Source: Phytophthora sp. 'mugwort'
Lineage: Eukaryota; Oomycota; Peronosporomycetes; Peronosporales; Peronosporaceae
Direction of reading: 5' to 3'
Length of the DNA: 64,000 nucleotides
NCBI GenBank assembly: GCA_033558025.1
Contig: JAUCEF010000012.1
Span: 434,001 to 498,000, forward strand
The notes beneath the pieces were generated by a model. That model did no database searches and was not told the DNA's origin. It saw only the letters and a list, made by a program, of their open reading frames with translations. The translations under genes were made by a program, and so were the position numbers. Each line of letters begins with the position of its first letter. The first letter of the stretch is position 1. Shown here one piece after another: positions 44,018 to 53,670 of the stretch.

Positions 44018-45412
44018 ATGGTGCTTAACCGAATTTCCGCTTACGCTGACAAATTGTGGAACTCTATTGCCACTGCACCATCGGAAGGTGACTACAATGC
44101 CGTCACGACGCCGAATGGCCACATCAACACTCCGAATACCGAGAAATGCTTCGCACTGTCGCTTTTCCTGTTCGAGGCTGTGTGTCTGATCATTTTCGCT
44201 CTTAAATTCGACATGCCCAGCCCGAAAAACAACAATGTCGACACAATCAGCACGATGAATTATTACCCCATGTACATGGACGTCCACGTGATGATCTTCA
44301 TTGGTTTCGGCTTCTTGATGACTTTCCTGCGCAAGTACAGTATGAGCGCTGTCTCGCTGAACTTCGTCGTCGCTGTGCTATCCCTGCAGTGGGGTATCAT
44401 TGCCGTGACTATGGCTCATCAGATTGGCTCCAACCACTTTACCACCAAGTTGCTCGACATCCCGACAATGATTAACGGTGATTTTGCCGCCGGTGCTGTG
44501 CTGATCAGCTTTGGTGCCGTCCTCGGTAAGACCACTCCTACTCAGCTCGTGTGGATGACTTTCTTTGAAGTCATTTTCTATGCCTTCAACGAGTATTTGG
44601 TGCTTGAGCAGATGAAGGTGACGGACGCCGGTGGCTCCATGGTCATCCACACGTTCGGCGCTTTCTTCGGCCTCGCAGTGACTATGATGCTGGGCGTCCC
44701 GACTGAGAGCGAGCAGCTGCACAACACGTCTCGCTACCACTCGGATGTGTTTGCCATGATCGGCACGCTCTTCCTGTGGATGTACTGGCCGTCGTTCAAC
44801 GCGGCTCTAGTGGGTAGCGATGGCTTCCAGCAAGAACGCGCAGTCATGAACACTGTGCTGAGCATTGCGGCTTCCTGCGCCTCAGCTTTTGCGGCGACGA
44901 AAATGATGAGCCACGCGAAGAAATTCGACATGGTACACGTCCAAAACGCCACACTGGCCGGTGGCGTTGCCATGGGCACGAGCTGCAACCTCGCCATGAG
45001 CCCTGCTGCCTCCATCACTGTGGGTCTCGTTGTTGGCATTGCGTCCACGTTCGGTTATTGCTTTGTCACCCCTCGGATGGAGCGGGTCATTCGCATGTCT
45101 GACACATGCGGCATCCTCAACCTGCACGGTATGCCAGGTGTGGTTGGCGGTCTCGCAGGTGCTATCGTCACTTTTTCTGCCTCGGACGACTACTACGAAG
45201 ACAGCTTGACGGATGTCTTCGTAGCGCGCGCCTACCGCTCCTCTAGCGAACAGGGCTGGTACCAGCTTCTCGCCATCGTGTCTTCGGCCGGCATTGCAGG
45301 GGTTTCTGGCCTTATAGTTGGTTTCTTCCTCAAGTCCAAGCTTTTCCGCCAGCAAAAACGCAAATACGAAGACGATGAGTGGTTCTACGTACCGGAGGAA
45401 AGCCATGCATAA
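44018..45412 (+). CDS. Rh-type ammonium/ammonia transporter
   Basis: 464 residues from the ATG at 44018. A longer open frame upstream lacks an ATG and would start before the predicted initiator. The protein belongs to the Amt/Mep/Rh superfamily and resembles Rhesus glycoproteins more than bacterial AmtB. It shows MDVHVMIFIGFGFLMTF in the third helix region, GGSMVIHTFGAFFG with the first pore His (residue 211) and NLHGMPGVVGGLAG with the second pore His (residue 370), plus about 11-12 hydrophobic helices. Rh proteins conduct NH3 and possibly CO2 across the plasma membrane. A short polar cytoplasmic tail ends the protein. The length is normal for the family and no intron is needed. Confidence 0.93.
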   Translation: MVLNRISAYADKLWNSIATAPSEGDYNAVTTPNGHINTPNTEKCFALSLFLFEAVCLIIFALKFDMPSPKNNNVDTISTMNYYPMYMDVHVMIFIGFGFLMTFLRKYSMSAVSLNFVVAVLSLQWGIIAVTMAHQIGSNHFTTKLLDIPTMINGDFAAGAVLISFGAVLGKTTPTQLVWMTFFEVIFYAFNEYLVLEQMKVTDAGGSMVIHTFGAFFGLAVTMMLGVPTESEQLHNTSRYHSDVFAMIGTLFLWMYWPSFNAALVGSDGFQQERAVMNTVLSIAASCASAFAATKMMSHAKKFDMVHVQNATLAGGVAMGTSCNLAMSPAASITVGLVVGIASTFGYCFVTPRMERVIRMSDTCGILNLHGMPGVVGGLAGAIVTFSASDDYYEDSLTDVFVARAYRSSSEQGWYQLLAIVSSAGIAGVSGLIVGFFLKSKLFRQQKRKYEDDEWFYVPEESHA

Positions 45413-46523
45413 GTAATCTGCATATACTACTGCTCGATAGTAGTAGTGGTACTGTAGCTCATTGATAAACTCCAAATGTTCGTGTTTTCATTTTAATGTT
45501 TAAAAACACAAACGAAAAATGGTCTCAGTGGTATGCTGTACAGGCAAATCTACAACCGGTACGGATCAACTGGTGTCCCCGGTTCGTCTCTATGATCGTG
45601 CCAAGCAAATCGTCTACGCCAAGGATCGTGCGTAGCGCGGGGCTTGAAGTTTGTTTTACACGAACCAAAGTGCATCCGTAAGTCCCAATCTGTAGCTCCA
45701 TGTCGCGGTAACCCTGGTAGTGTACCGGTGCACTGTAGCTGCATGTGTGGAGATCGAATGCTGTCGTAGCTCAGCCTGAGCCTCAGGCCCTGAGGTACAT
45801 GTGGAACTTAGTAATGCGGACGCCAGAAACTGGGGACACTCTCGGTATCTGCCCCATCTGCATAGGCCAGCATATTTTCCGCTCAAGTTCGAATCCCAGT
45901 TTCCGCATTGATTGATATTGAAAAAAGACGACTTCAACCTGATGGCAACAATGCCTTGCATTTCCGGCCGTCATGCGGTGCTGTAGCCATCCACCCCACG
46001 TTTGCATGAGGCATGTGAAGACCGCGATAATCAATCGAGCCCACACGTGCCTGGCCGCGACGAAGAGGCACTCACATGTCGTACAGTATAAAGATCCGGT
46101 TCATTCGGTCAGGCATCAACGCTTGAGCGCTGCACTCATCACTTTGGGTCAGGCTTGACTGGCGCGCTTGAAACGAAGCCTGCGTCTGCTCAACGAGCTA
46201 GTTCGGGTGGCACATTCGTTCCCAGCTTGATAGCGCAGCCCAGCAAGCCGAACGGACGCAACGCTGTTGAGATAGTAGCCTGTGGCGTCGTTAAAGCTGA
46301 CCTCTGTCGGTCGGGAAAGCCCACTTACATCGAACATGGGCTGGAGCCAATAATTGACTGGTACCTCCCATCAACATCTGCGCATCCGACAACTGGCGCA
46401 TACGAACGTTGCCCTTCTGCCAGGTCAGCGGAAACTTTTTGCTCCTCGTCTCACGCCGCTGTCATCCTTCCACTTAGTGGAAGGGAGCGAAGGATTATCC
46501 AAGTAAGTGGCTGTACAGCACTG
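45413..46523. other. Intergenic stretch without a supported gene
   Basis: A 136-residue plus-strand frame at 46155-46565 has no recognisable domain and overlaps the promoter region of the next gene; it is not called. Confidence 0.5.
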
Positions 46524-46533
46524 TTCATTTTCA
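46524..46533 (+). promoter_or_regulatory. Initiator candidate
   Basis: TCATTTTCAG lies 48 bp before the ATG at 46572 and matches the TCATTYY initiator. Confidence 0.5.
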
Positions 46534-46571
46534 GCGTCGCCAGGCCGTCGAAACGGGACAATTAGCCACTC

Positions 46572-47783
46572 ATGAAGTTTCCTTTACCTGCCAACACGTT
46601 TCCGACTCTCTCCTTGGCTCTGGATGACCAAGAGGCGCTGAAGAACCTAGCCCGAGCTTTTGTGGATGACGCAATGGTAGAGTATCGCGCCTTCCGAAAC
46701 CCGCCCTTGAATGGTGTGATCGATGCCACGCGTTGGAAGCTCATCAAGAAGCGCGATGGACTCACGTCGTACTTGGACCGAGAGCTGGGGGACATAACAG
46801 CCACAAGGAACTCAATCCGAGAGAGTGTGGGGTCCCTGAGCTTCTCCAAGAAGCTGCACGGAGTGCTGACCGTTGGGACGATCGATGGCTCACTACACGA
46901 TCAGATGTATGGCATGCACCACTGCAGTATGGAGCTCATGCGGATCAAATCCGCGTACATGGCCGACAAGATCGCGGATGGGAAAATCCTCTGCGAAATC
47001 ACCACTGCGACGCCAGCACAGCCAGTGGATGGCCTGTATATTAAGTGGAGCGTGTCCGACTTTGCGCCCGCTTTGCTCCGTCGACTCGTTCGACCGCGCG
47101 ATTTCGTCTTCTTGGATGGTACTGGGCTCATCGAGGATGAAGCAACGGGCGATAAGATCGGCTACAGCGTCATGCACTCGCTACAAATCCCAGACATCCG
47201 CGAGCTAACGGACCACCAAATTGTGCGCGGCACTTTATCCATCTGCGCATTATTCAGACAAAAATCGCCCGGAATTGTGGAAGTTTACATGAAAGGTTTT
47301 GTAGACTCCATGGGCGACATCCACACGAGCGTTGCGATCCCCGCTACGGCAGAAGCATTAATGTCTTACCGTAAAGGTGCATATTGCGGTCAGATGAAGA
47401 AACTCAACTGGCTGCTCAAGATCAAGAAGACTGTCCTGCTGGACATTCCGAACGGAAGATGCTCTGTCTGTCAAAAGACTGTGAAGAAAATGTCCCCGGA
47501 TCACATGTGTCAGGTTTGTATGAACCCGGTGTGCTCGTCGTGCTGCGTGATCCAGAAGCTGGCCTTCCTGTCCACTTCACGACGGATTATACGACGCAAC
47601 TTGTCCTTTTGTGCTCGCTGTATACGTGTGGCCATGCTTACTGACGGCCTCGAGGTCGCGTCGGAAGAGCTCCGCCGACTGAATCCACTCGAGTACTTCG
47701 AGATCTCATCCAGTGACAGCGGTACGCCTGCTTCGCCGTCAAATTCGACTTTGCCTGACATCCAGCAAGAATTTTTCGGCTAA
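46572..47783 (+). CDS. START domain protein with C-terminal FYVE-like zinc finger (paralogue 3)
   Basis: 403 residues starting MKFPLPANTFP, the same start as paralogue 2. The START-like domain (about residues 45-285) shows LHDQMYGMHH, DGLYIKWSV, RDFVFLDGTG, DKIGYSVMHSLQI and YCGQMKKLNWLLK. The zinc finger starts near residue 297 (CSVCQK, CQVCMNPVCSSCC, SFCARC). It is about 14 kb from the other two and in the same direction. A decayed relative follows at 48300. As in the paralogues the basic FYVE motif is not typical. It likely binds lipids at membranes. Confidence 0.85.
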   Translation: MKFPLPANTFPTLSLALDDQEALKNLARAFVDDAMVEYRAFRNPPLNGVIDATRWKLIKKRDGLTSYLDRELGDITATRNSIRESVGSLSFSKKLHGVLTVGTIDGSLHDQMYGMHHCSMELMRIKSAYMADKIADGKILCEITTATPAQPVDGLYIKWSVSDFAPALLRRLVRPRDFVFLDGTGLIEDEATGDKIGYSVMHSLQIPDIRELTDHQIVRGTLSICALFRQKSPGIVEVYMKGFVDSMGDIHTSVAIPATAEALMSYRKGAYCGQMKKLNWLLKIKKTVLLDIPNGRCSVCQKTVKKMSPDHMCQVCMNPVCSSCCVIQKLAFLSTSRRIIRRNLSFCARCIRVAMLTDGLEVASEELRRLNPLEYFEISSSDSGTPASPSNSTLPDIQQEFFG

Positions 47784-48299
47784 ATAAGTCCACAAGGAGG
47801 CAAACATATTATAAATAATGAAGTAAAATCTGGAAATCATGTGACGGCAATTTACTATTGTACTAAATTATATGTTCTTCAGGGTTGAGCGCCAGCATTC
47901 CTGTAGTCGAAATTTCCGCACAAGGTTAATTGAATCGACGCAGCCAAATCAAATCGACCGAAAGCTTAAAACGCCTTTGAGTTAACAATGGTCACCTCGA
48001 AGTACGTAATGGACTTAGGCGAAACCTCTATATTGAATGGGTTTGGCCGATTTTTTGAGATTATATTGGCCGATTCAACCCACTATTGGAGACAAGTTTG
48101 GCTGGAATTCACAATACATGTAAAAGCAAAATCAAAGAGTTAAAAAAAAAGTTTACAGAATGTCCAGATCGTATTAATTTTTTGTTATCAGGTTTTCAGG
48201 AATGAAATTAAAAATTATACGAGTTCGGCTTCCTAAGGAGATCAAGTCGTCGTAAATTAACGACAAGATCATCGATCTGAAAGCGCTGGCGGTCATCGT
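47784..48299. other. Intergenic stretch with a short dispersed repeat
   Basis: AT-rich. 48053-48112 resembles 4290-4353, the presumed 5' end of the LINE (GATTCAACCCACTATTGG and CAAGTTTGGCTGGAATTC). No gene seen. Confidence 0.5.
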
Positions 48300-48670
48300 C
48301 CGGGTTCAGTCAATTGGGAGCCATTTCAAGGAATCATATCTCAAGTGACGCGTCTCGATAAGTTTCCCCTTCCTGCTACGAAAGTTCGTTCGACCGTGAG
48401 ATTTTGTGTCCATTGCATCCTCACGACCGTGTCCGAGGGGCAAATCGACTACAGTTTGATGGATTCCCTCTGACTATCCGCAAACTGGCCGAGTACCAGA
48501 TTGTGCGAGTGAACGCTTCGATCTGTGTCCTCTTTCGCCAGTAAACTTTACGGAAGATTGTTGTAGCTGTGTCAGTTAAAGTGGAGGCTCTTATGTCGTA
48601 TAGGAAGTTCGTGTATTGCGGACGGATGAAGAAGCTCAACTAGCTATTAAAACGGACGCAATGCCGAATA
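48300..48670 (+). pseudogene. START-FYVE family pseudogene fragment
   Basis: Fragments in different frames match the middle of the START-FYVE proteins next to it: QIVRVNASICVLFRQ (about 48500-48543), VSVKVEALMSYRK and FVYCGRMKKLN followed by a TAG where paralogue 3 has Trp. The N-terminal START part is hardly recognisable and the zinc finger is missing. It begins about 520 bp after paralogue 3 in the same direction, so it is most likely a decayed tandem duplicate. Confidence 0.75.
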
Positions 48671-48789
48671 ATTAATACGGCAAACACCCTTAGACGCGTA
48701 CGAGGCGTAAATGAAACCGCTACCAATTTCGGGTCGGCCGTCTCTTCAAACTTGTTTAGCTTAGCCCCCTGCGCAAGATCCAAGCTACA

Positions 48790-50943
48790 ATGTCATCGTG
48801 TGACGAGGTGCTGGGGATACGAGACGACGAAGACGGGAACGACAGCTCTTCGTTGTCATCCTACGACTCGGACGAGTTCGGACTCGTCGCTCGGAACGGG
48901 TTTGCACGGATGTACGTACTCTCTCGAACCATGCAGTCAGACGACGCTAAAGACTCGAAGCAAGAAGCTTCGGTTCAACCGGGTTGGAACTTGCTCTATG
49001 CAAGCGGTCAGCACTATTTCCATGGCCCAATCGAGTTGCCCGAGGAGATTCCAGTTCGAGAAGAAGCTGACGAGGACCGACATCAGCCTTCCAGCTTCTT
49101 CGAGAGCCTTACGCGCCGTCACGCGGGCGGTGTCGAGCTTGTGGATATCCCCCGACTGCTGCCGTTGCTGCACGCGCAGCACGATTCTCTCACTGCTGTC
49201 GACGACGTGGCTCAGTTGAGCTCAAGTCAACGTGATGCGGTGTATCAAATGCTGGAAGTCGGTGAGTTTGTCGTTGAGGAACTGGCGAAATCACGGACGA
49301 CAGAGCGACTTGAGCGAGGAGCCCAAGAGCTCCCGTGGCTGGCCGAGGCGACGCAGCGTAACAATCCCGCGTTCTTTGAACTACAAACGCATCCGAATAC
49401 CAACCACGAGCTCGCGCACGCCGGGGTCCGTCTTGTCGTGATGAAACTCGTGGTACGAGGTGTATTGCTCGATATTATCTACTCGAGAGACTCGTACTTT
49501 GTCACTCTTCGTGATAACGTCGAGGAAATCGCTCTTCAAGATACTTTCGTCCCTAATGGTAATGTTCAATGATCCAATGTACACACTCCAACTCACTAAC
49601 TCTCTCTCTTACAGTCGCGAACACTGGACCGTGTTATCTTGTGCGTCGCTACAGGTAAGAGTCAACTGTTTCTTCTTCTTCTTCTTTGACTAACGTTTCT
49701 CATTAGTGATGAAGATCTTAAGCAGTTGTTGTTGTGGTGTCCATTACCCACGGATACACCGTCGTCTTCGTTTATTCATCAGCAGTTAACGTCGAGAATT
49801 ATCAGCTCTGGAGGTCCACCTCGAGCTCTAGCAGCAAACAATACGCAGCTCTATTGTCTCCTTGGGAAGCGTCTTCCAACGAGACAAACCACAAAGAAGA
49901 AGAAGAACGCGTCGACTGGGTCCAAACAAAGAGAAGAAGATCAAGACGCCGATGAGACTGGAGACCTCGTGGACGACGCAGTTGTATTCCAGTTCAACCA
50001 GTTCGTCTACCAGGGCAGCGCTCAACTTCCTACCAGTATCTTAAACGACCCTGGAGCCCTCACCACGCGTGGGTTCCCATTGCTCCGTACACAAGCAAAT
50101 GCTCTTGCTTTTGCCTGTGTGTACGACGAGATCCTGGAGCCTGGACGCGAGTCTGAAGCTCCAAATCCTCGTTCCAAGTTCTTAAGTCGCTTTGCTATGA
50201 TCCACTATCGCTTCCAGCACGAGATCGGCTCAGTACTTGTGGATCTCCTCGTAGGAGCACAGAAATGGGTTAAGGAGTTTCTAGCTCAAGTTCCTACTGC
50301 AAGTGATGGCGACGAGCTCATCGCGACGCATTTGGCTCGCTGGCTGGAGAGTGAAGACGGGTCCGAGTCGTTCTTTGAGCTCGAGATGGCGCGTGGTTCG
50401 CTCTGTCCGTTCACAGAGGCAGATGAAGCTTCTAGTGAGCAACAGCCACTGGACTTGATGGTCTGGAAGGGCTTTCTCCACGATGCTCTTCTTAGTGTGA
50501 TCTACCGTCGTGGCAGTTTCTTCTTGACGCTGAAACCGCTCGAGTCTTCCGACGTTGTCAGTGATCTCGACGATGTCTCCGTGCAGCTATTTGCAGACGT
50601 TCCACTTCATCTGAACAGAGGCAGAGGATACCTCGTGCGTTGTCTGCCCAGTACAGCGACGACGCCGACGTGGCTGGCTGGCGCCAAGCTCCTGCTTTGG
50701 CAGACAAATCGCAGTCTCGAGCGTGAGGAACAGGACGAAGCAGAGTGCAAAACGCCGTGCAAGGGCTCGGACAGCGACGCGAAAGCTGGTGCTAAAACCC
50801 CAGCCAAACGATGTTCAATGGCGTTCGCAGACGACAAACGGACGGCAGACTCGAAAGCGGACAAGGTGGCGCGGCCTCACCACATCCCTCGTCTTTCAAG
50901 CAGCGAGACGCCTTGGGATCTACGCACGGGACGTCCACTCTAG
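48790..50943 (+). CDS. Hypothetical protein with an internal domain duplication, two introns
   Basis: Three exons: 48790-49558, 49615-49654 and 49707-50943, with introns of 56 bp (GTAATG to TTACAG) and 52 bp (GTAAGA to CATTAG). The joined frame is open and encodes 681 residues. No known domain is recognised. The N-terminus is acidic and Ser-rich. The regions around LLDIIYSRDSYFVTLR, PCYLVRRY and LLLWCPLP in the first half match LLSVIYRRGSFFLTLK, GYLVRCLP and KLLLWQ in the second half, so the protein consists of two related globular domains of about 250 residues. The C-terminal 80 residues are Lys/Ser-rich and likely disordered. The gene is convergent with the coiled-coil gene, only 60 bp away. 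Confidence 0.8.
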
Positions 50944-51003
50944 ACAGGAATAAACTATCACGCTAGAGAGTACTCCAATTTCTTACATTCCAAATGAAAA
51001 AAT

Positions 51004-53532
51004 CTACGTATTTGAGGCCAGAAATCTGCCTGTAGGCCGCAATAATAGCGTTGGGAGCCGCTCGAGCACTTGTCGTGTATCGAGCACCATATCGTCGTGT
51101 GTAAGGAGTTCTCGGGCATTTAAACCCGATAAGGCAGTGAGAATCCGCGTAGCTTCCGGCTCGGGCATCGCCGAATCTGCAGCTTGAAGACAGACTCGAA
51201 CGTCGTGTAGCGAAATCATGAATGCTCCTTCACTGTCTGGAAGTAACTCGCTTGAATCGTGTCCATAGCGTTGGATTTTATCTTGAACGTGGCGTCGGAA
51301 GCTCAAGAGATCGTCGAGATGCTGCATCTTGAGGCATTCGTTGAATTGCCACTTAACTTGAGTCTGTCCAGCTCCTGCACGAGGTTTCGACGACGGATAT
51401 TGCGTCATGACGGGCGAATGATGCGTTAGCAGCGTCGTATAGTCCACTTGATGATAACCTCGAAGATCGACGAGTAGAGCTCGATGTAGTTGACTCAAAG
51501 CTGCGTCGGATTTCCATGGGAAAATGAGACGAAGCGTTCGCACCACGTCAGAGAGCGAGACGCGCCCTGGAGGCAACGAACTGGATGTATCCGTCAGTTC
51601 CGTCTCGGATGAGCTGTGGAAGTGTCGGTCATGATCCACAACGACCAGTGCGTCATGGAGCCTCGCGAGCTCCCGTTTTTGGTCGCTACGTGCTTCGACG
51701 GGCAGTTGGTGATTCCAGACGAGATGGAACAGGCGACACGCACTGGACTGCGCGCTAAAACGTTCTAAACCAGTTAAGAAATTGTACACGAGCTCGACAC
51801 GATCAGCACGAGAGTCTCGAGCTCGTTGTAACACTCGCTCCAGTGCCAGCGTCAGTAAGGATGCTCCTGGAGACGAGTTCCGGACAGCGATCGCGCCGTC
51901 GTTTACAGCCGTACGTGTGGCATGTCGGTTGTGAGTGACCCGGAGCTGGTCCTCCAGCTGGTCCCAAACCTGTCCGACAAGCTGCTCGATCTTTGCTCGT
52001 GGGAGGAAAAGGTTGCGTACAACCCCGTCGTATTGCAAGTAGCTGGGCACTACGGAGCTCATTCCTCGGCCAGGAATCAAATCTCCGGTAGCTATTGAGA
52101 TCGACAGACAAGCCGGCACGACCTGTTCAGCCGAAGCGCCAGCGAATGCCATTAACTCGGCGGGTTCTGTGAGAAACACAACGGAGCTCTGCTGGTCTCC
52201 TGGAGTGTCTCGTTTGGCTGTGAGCAGCGCAAATTGCTGCTGTTGAACTTGCCTCAAGCGCTGGGTGATCATCGTAGCCGTCGCGTCGATGCCCTCGGAG
52301 AGACTCGACGCACTAGTTATTCCATTCAAGAGGTCAGGAAGCTCAAGCTCAAGCCCAAACCCATCTAGTCCCGTCATGAACGCGTGATTCAACGCCACGT
52401 GCGTCCTATCACGAGTTTCTTGGGCCGAATTGGTCGGTCTAGAGACCTCAGACGCTGTCATGAGCGCTGCAGAAAGCTCCTGAACCTCACGACTGAGCAA
52501 CTCAATCGTGTCCTTGTCGGCCGCAACGTGCTCACCATTTCCTCGCTCTTCTAACGCGGCGACCGTTTTCTTGAGCTCTGCGAGTTCATCACAAGCGTGA
52601 TAGTATCGAGCTGTGACCTTCTGCAGCGCCCTCGCGTCCTCAAGAGAGCGTTCATGACCCGCTCGTAGACTCTCATCATGCCGACGTACACTGTTAGCGA
52701 GCGCTAGTGTCGAGCGTTGCAGCTCTGCGAGTTTGCTCTCGGCTACCGCTACCGTCTCCTTCTGAACCTGCAGCGCGGCATTGAGTCGAGCGTTTGCTGC
52801 TGCACTAGCAGCCAATAGCGCTTGAGTCTCAGAAAGTCGGCGTTGAAGTGTACGTGACCGAGCTTTGGCCTCAGCACTGCACGCACTAAGTTGTCGAAGA
52901 CAATGGGTCTCTACACTCTGTAGTCGAGTATGGAGGCCTGAAACTGTCAAGCTACGAGCATAAAGAGCTTCCACAACATGTTCATACTCGTCTCGGATAC
53001 GTACGAGCACGGGCGCGTACACACTGAAGCCGGCAATGAGCCGGTTCAGCGCTTCTCGAACGACTTGAAGCCGTCGCAAGCTTGGATTAACCATCGAGTC
53101 TTCTCTCTCGTCATTATCAAGTTCCGCTTGAAGGAAGCTCAGAAGTTCTTGAAGCAAAGCCGGTCGAGTTCGACTATCATCGACAAGACGTGTTCGAGTC
53201 TGGAGCTTGTGTACTTTAGGAGAAATGGGCGAGAACGGGTCGAGATCATCGGTTTGGCCTCGTTTCGTGGGGCTCCCGGGTGTGAACGTTAGCGGCCATG
53301 ACGCGACTTGAGTTGCGCGTAGTTTGTATCCATGAGGTTTTTCATTGTGGCAATTATTCTTTATCGAGAACGCACTTGGCGATGGCGTGACAATTTCAGT
53401 GATAATTCGTCTCGGAGACGTCACGAATTCAGTGGTAGCTGGTACTAAAGGGGGCAAACACGAGCTGGAGCCTTTTGATTGAGACCCATGTCGGGGCGAT
53501 GGACTGGTCAGACCGATCGCAGCGAACTCCAT
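51004..53532 (-). CDS. TSNAXIP1-like coiled-coil protein with EF-hand-like C-terminus
   Basis: 842 residues from the ATG at 53532; the open frame extends upstream to 53637 but that part is AT-rich and unlikely to be coding. After a disordered Ser/Pro-rich start, residues about 120-220 (LQELLSFLQAELDND, REALNRLIAGFSVYAPVLVR, IRDEYEHVVEALY) resemble the N-terminal domain of translin-associated factor X-interacting protein 1, known from ciliated organisms. A long coiled coil follows (about 220-390), then a region with several helices and a C-terminal half with EF-hand-like pairs of helices (SDVVRTLRLIFPWKSDAAL). No intron is needed. A flagellar or zoospore role is inference from the family. Confidence 0.75.
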   Translation of the reverse strand: MEFAAIGLTSPSPRHGSQSKGSSSCLPPLVPATTEFVTSPRRIITEIVTPSPSAFSIKNNCHNEKPHGYKLRATQVASWPLTFTPGSPTKRGQTDDLDPFSPISPKVHKLQTRTRLVDDSRTRPALLQELLSFLQAELDNDEREDSMVNPSLRRLQVVREALNRLIAGFSVYAPVLVRIRDEYEHVVEALYARSLTVSGLHTRLQSVETHCLRQLSACSAEAKARSRTLQRRLSETQALLAASAAANARLNAALQVQKETVAVAESKLAELQRSTLALANSVRRHDESLRAGHERSLEDARALQKVTARYYHACDELAELKKTVAALEERGNGEHVAADKDTIELLSREVQELSAALMTASEVSRPTNSAQETRDRTHVALNHAFMTGLDGFGLELELPDLLNGITSASSLSEGIDATATMITQRLRQVQQQQFALLTAKRDTPGDQQSSVVFLTEPAELMAFAGASAEQVVPACLSISIATGDLIPGRGMSSVVPSYLQYDGVVRNLFLPRAKIEQLVGQVWDQLEDQLRVTHNRHATRTAVNDGAIAVRNSSPGASLLTLALERVLQRARDSRADRVELVYNFLTGLERFSAQSSACRLFHLVWNHQLPVEARSDQKRELARLHDALVVVDHDRHFHSSSETELTDTSSSLPPGRVSLSDVVRTLRLIFPWKSDAALSQLHRALLVDLRGYHQVDYTTLLTHHSPVMTQYPSSKPRAGAGQTQVKWQFNECLKMQHLDDLLSFRRHVQDKIQRYGHDSSELLPDSEGAFMISLHDVRVCLQAADSAMPEPEATRILTALSGLNARELLTHDDMVLDTRQVLERLPTLLLRPTGRFLASNT

Positions 53533-53670
53533 GTCCTCAGAGCTGCGTATGAACGAGCTGAAATAATGAAACACTGTACTAAAAGTGTCATGTTTTTTTA
53601 TAGGTCGGAAAATAATTTTAAAGAAAAAAAAAGACAAACGGTTATCGACTTGACTTCGGCGACGACGTCG
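53533..53670. promoter_or_regulatory. Bidirectional promoter candidate between two divergent genes
   Basis: Only 138 bp separate the ATG of the minus-strand coiled-coil gene (53532) and the first plus-strand ATG of the EF-hand gene (53671). It is AT-rich in the middle. On the minus strand a TCATTATTTCAGC motif (about 53569-53557) resembles the initiator. Confidence 0.45.

Noticed and set aside
45886..45900. GTTCGAATCCC resembling a tRNA T-arm
   Set aside because: The flanking bases do not pair into a T-stem and no D-arm or acceptor stem was found, so no tRNA is called.
46155..46565. 136-residue plus-strand frame before START-FYVE paralogue 3
   Set aside because: No domain or family, Ser/Ala-rich composition, and it overlaps the initiator region of the next gene.
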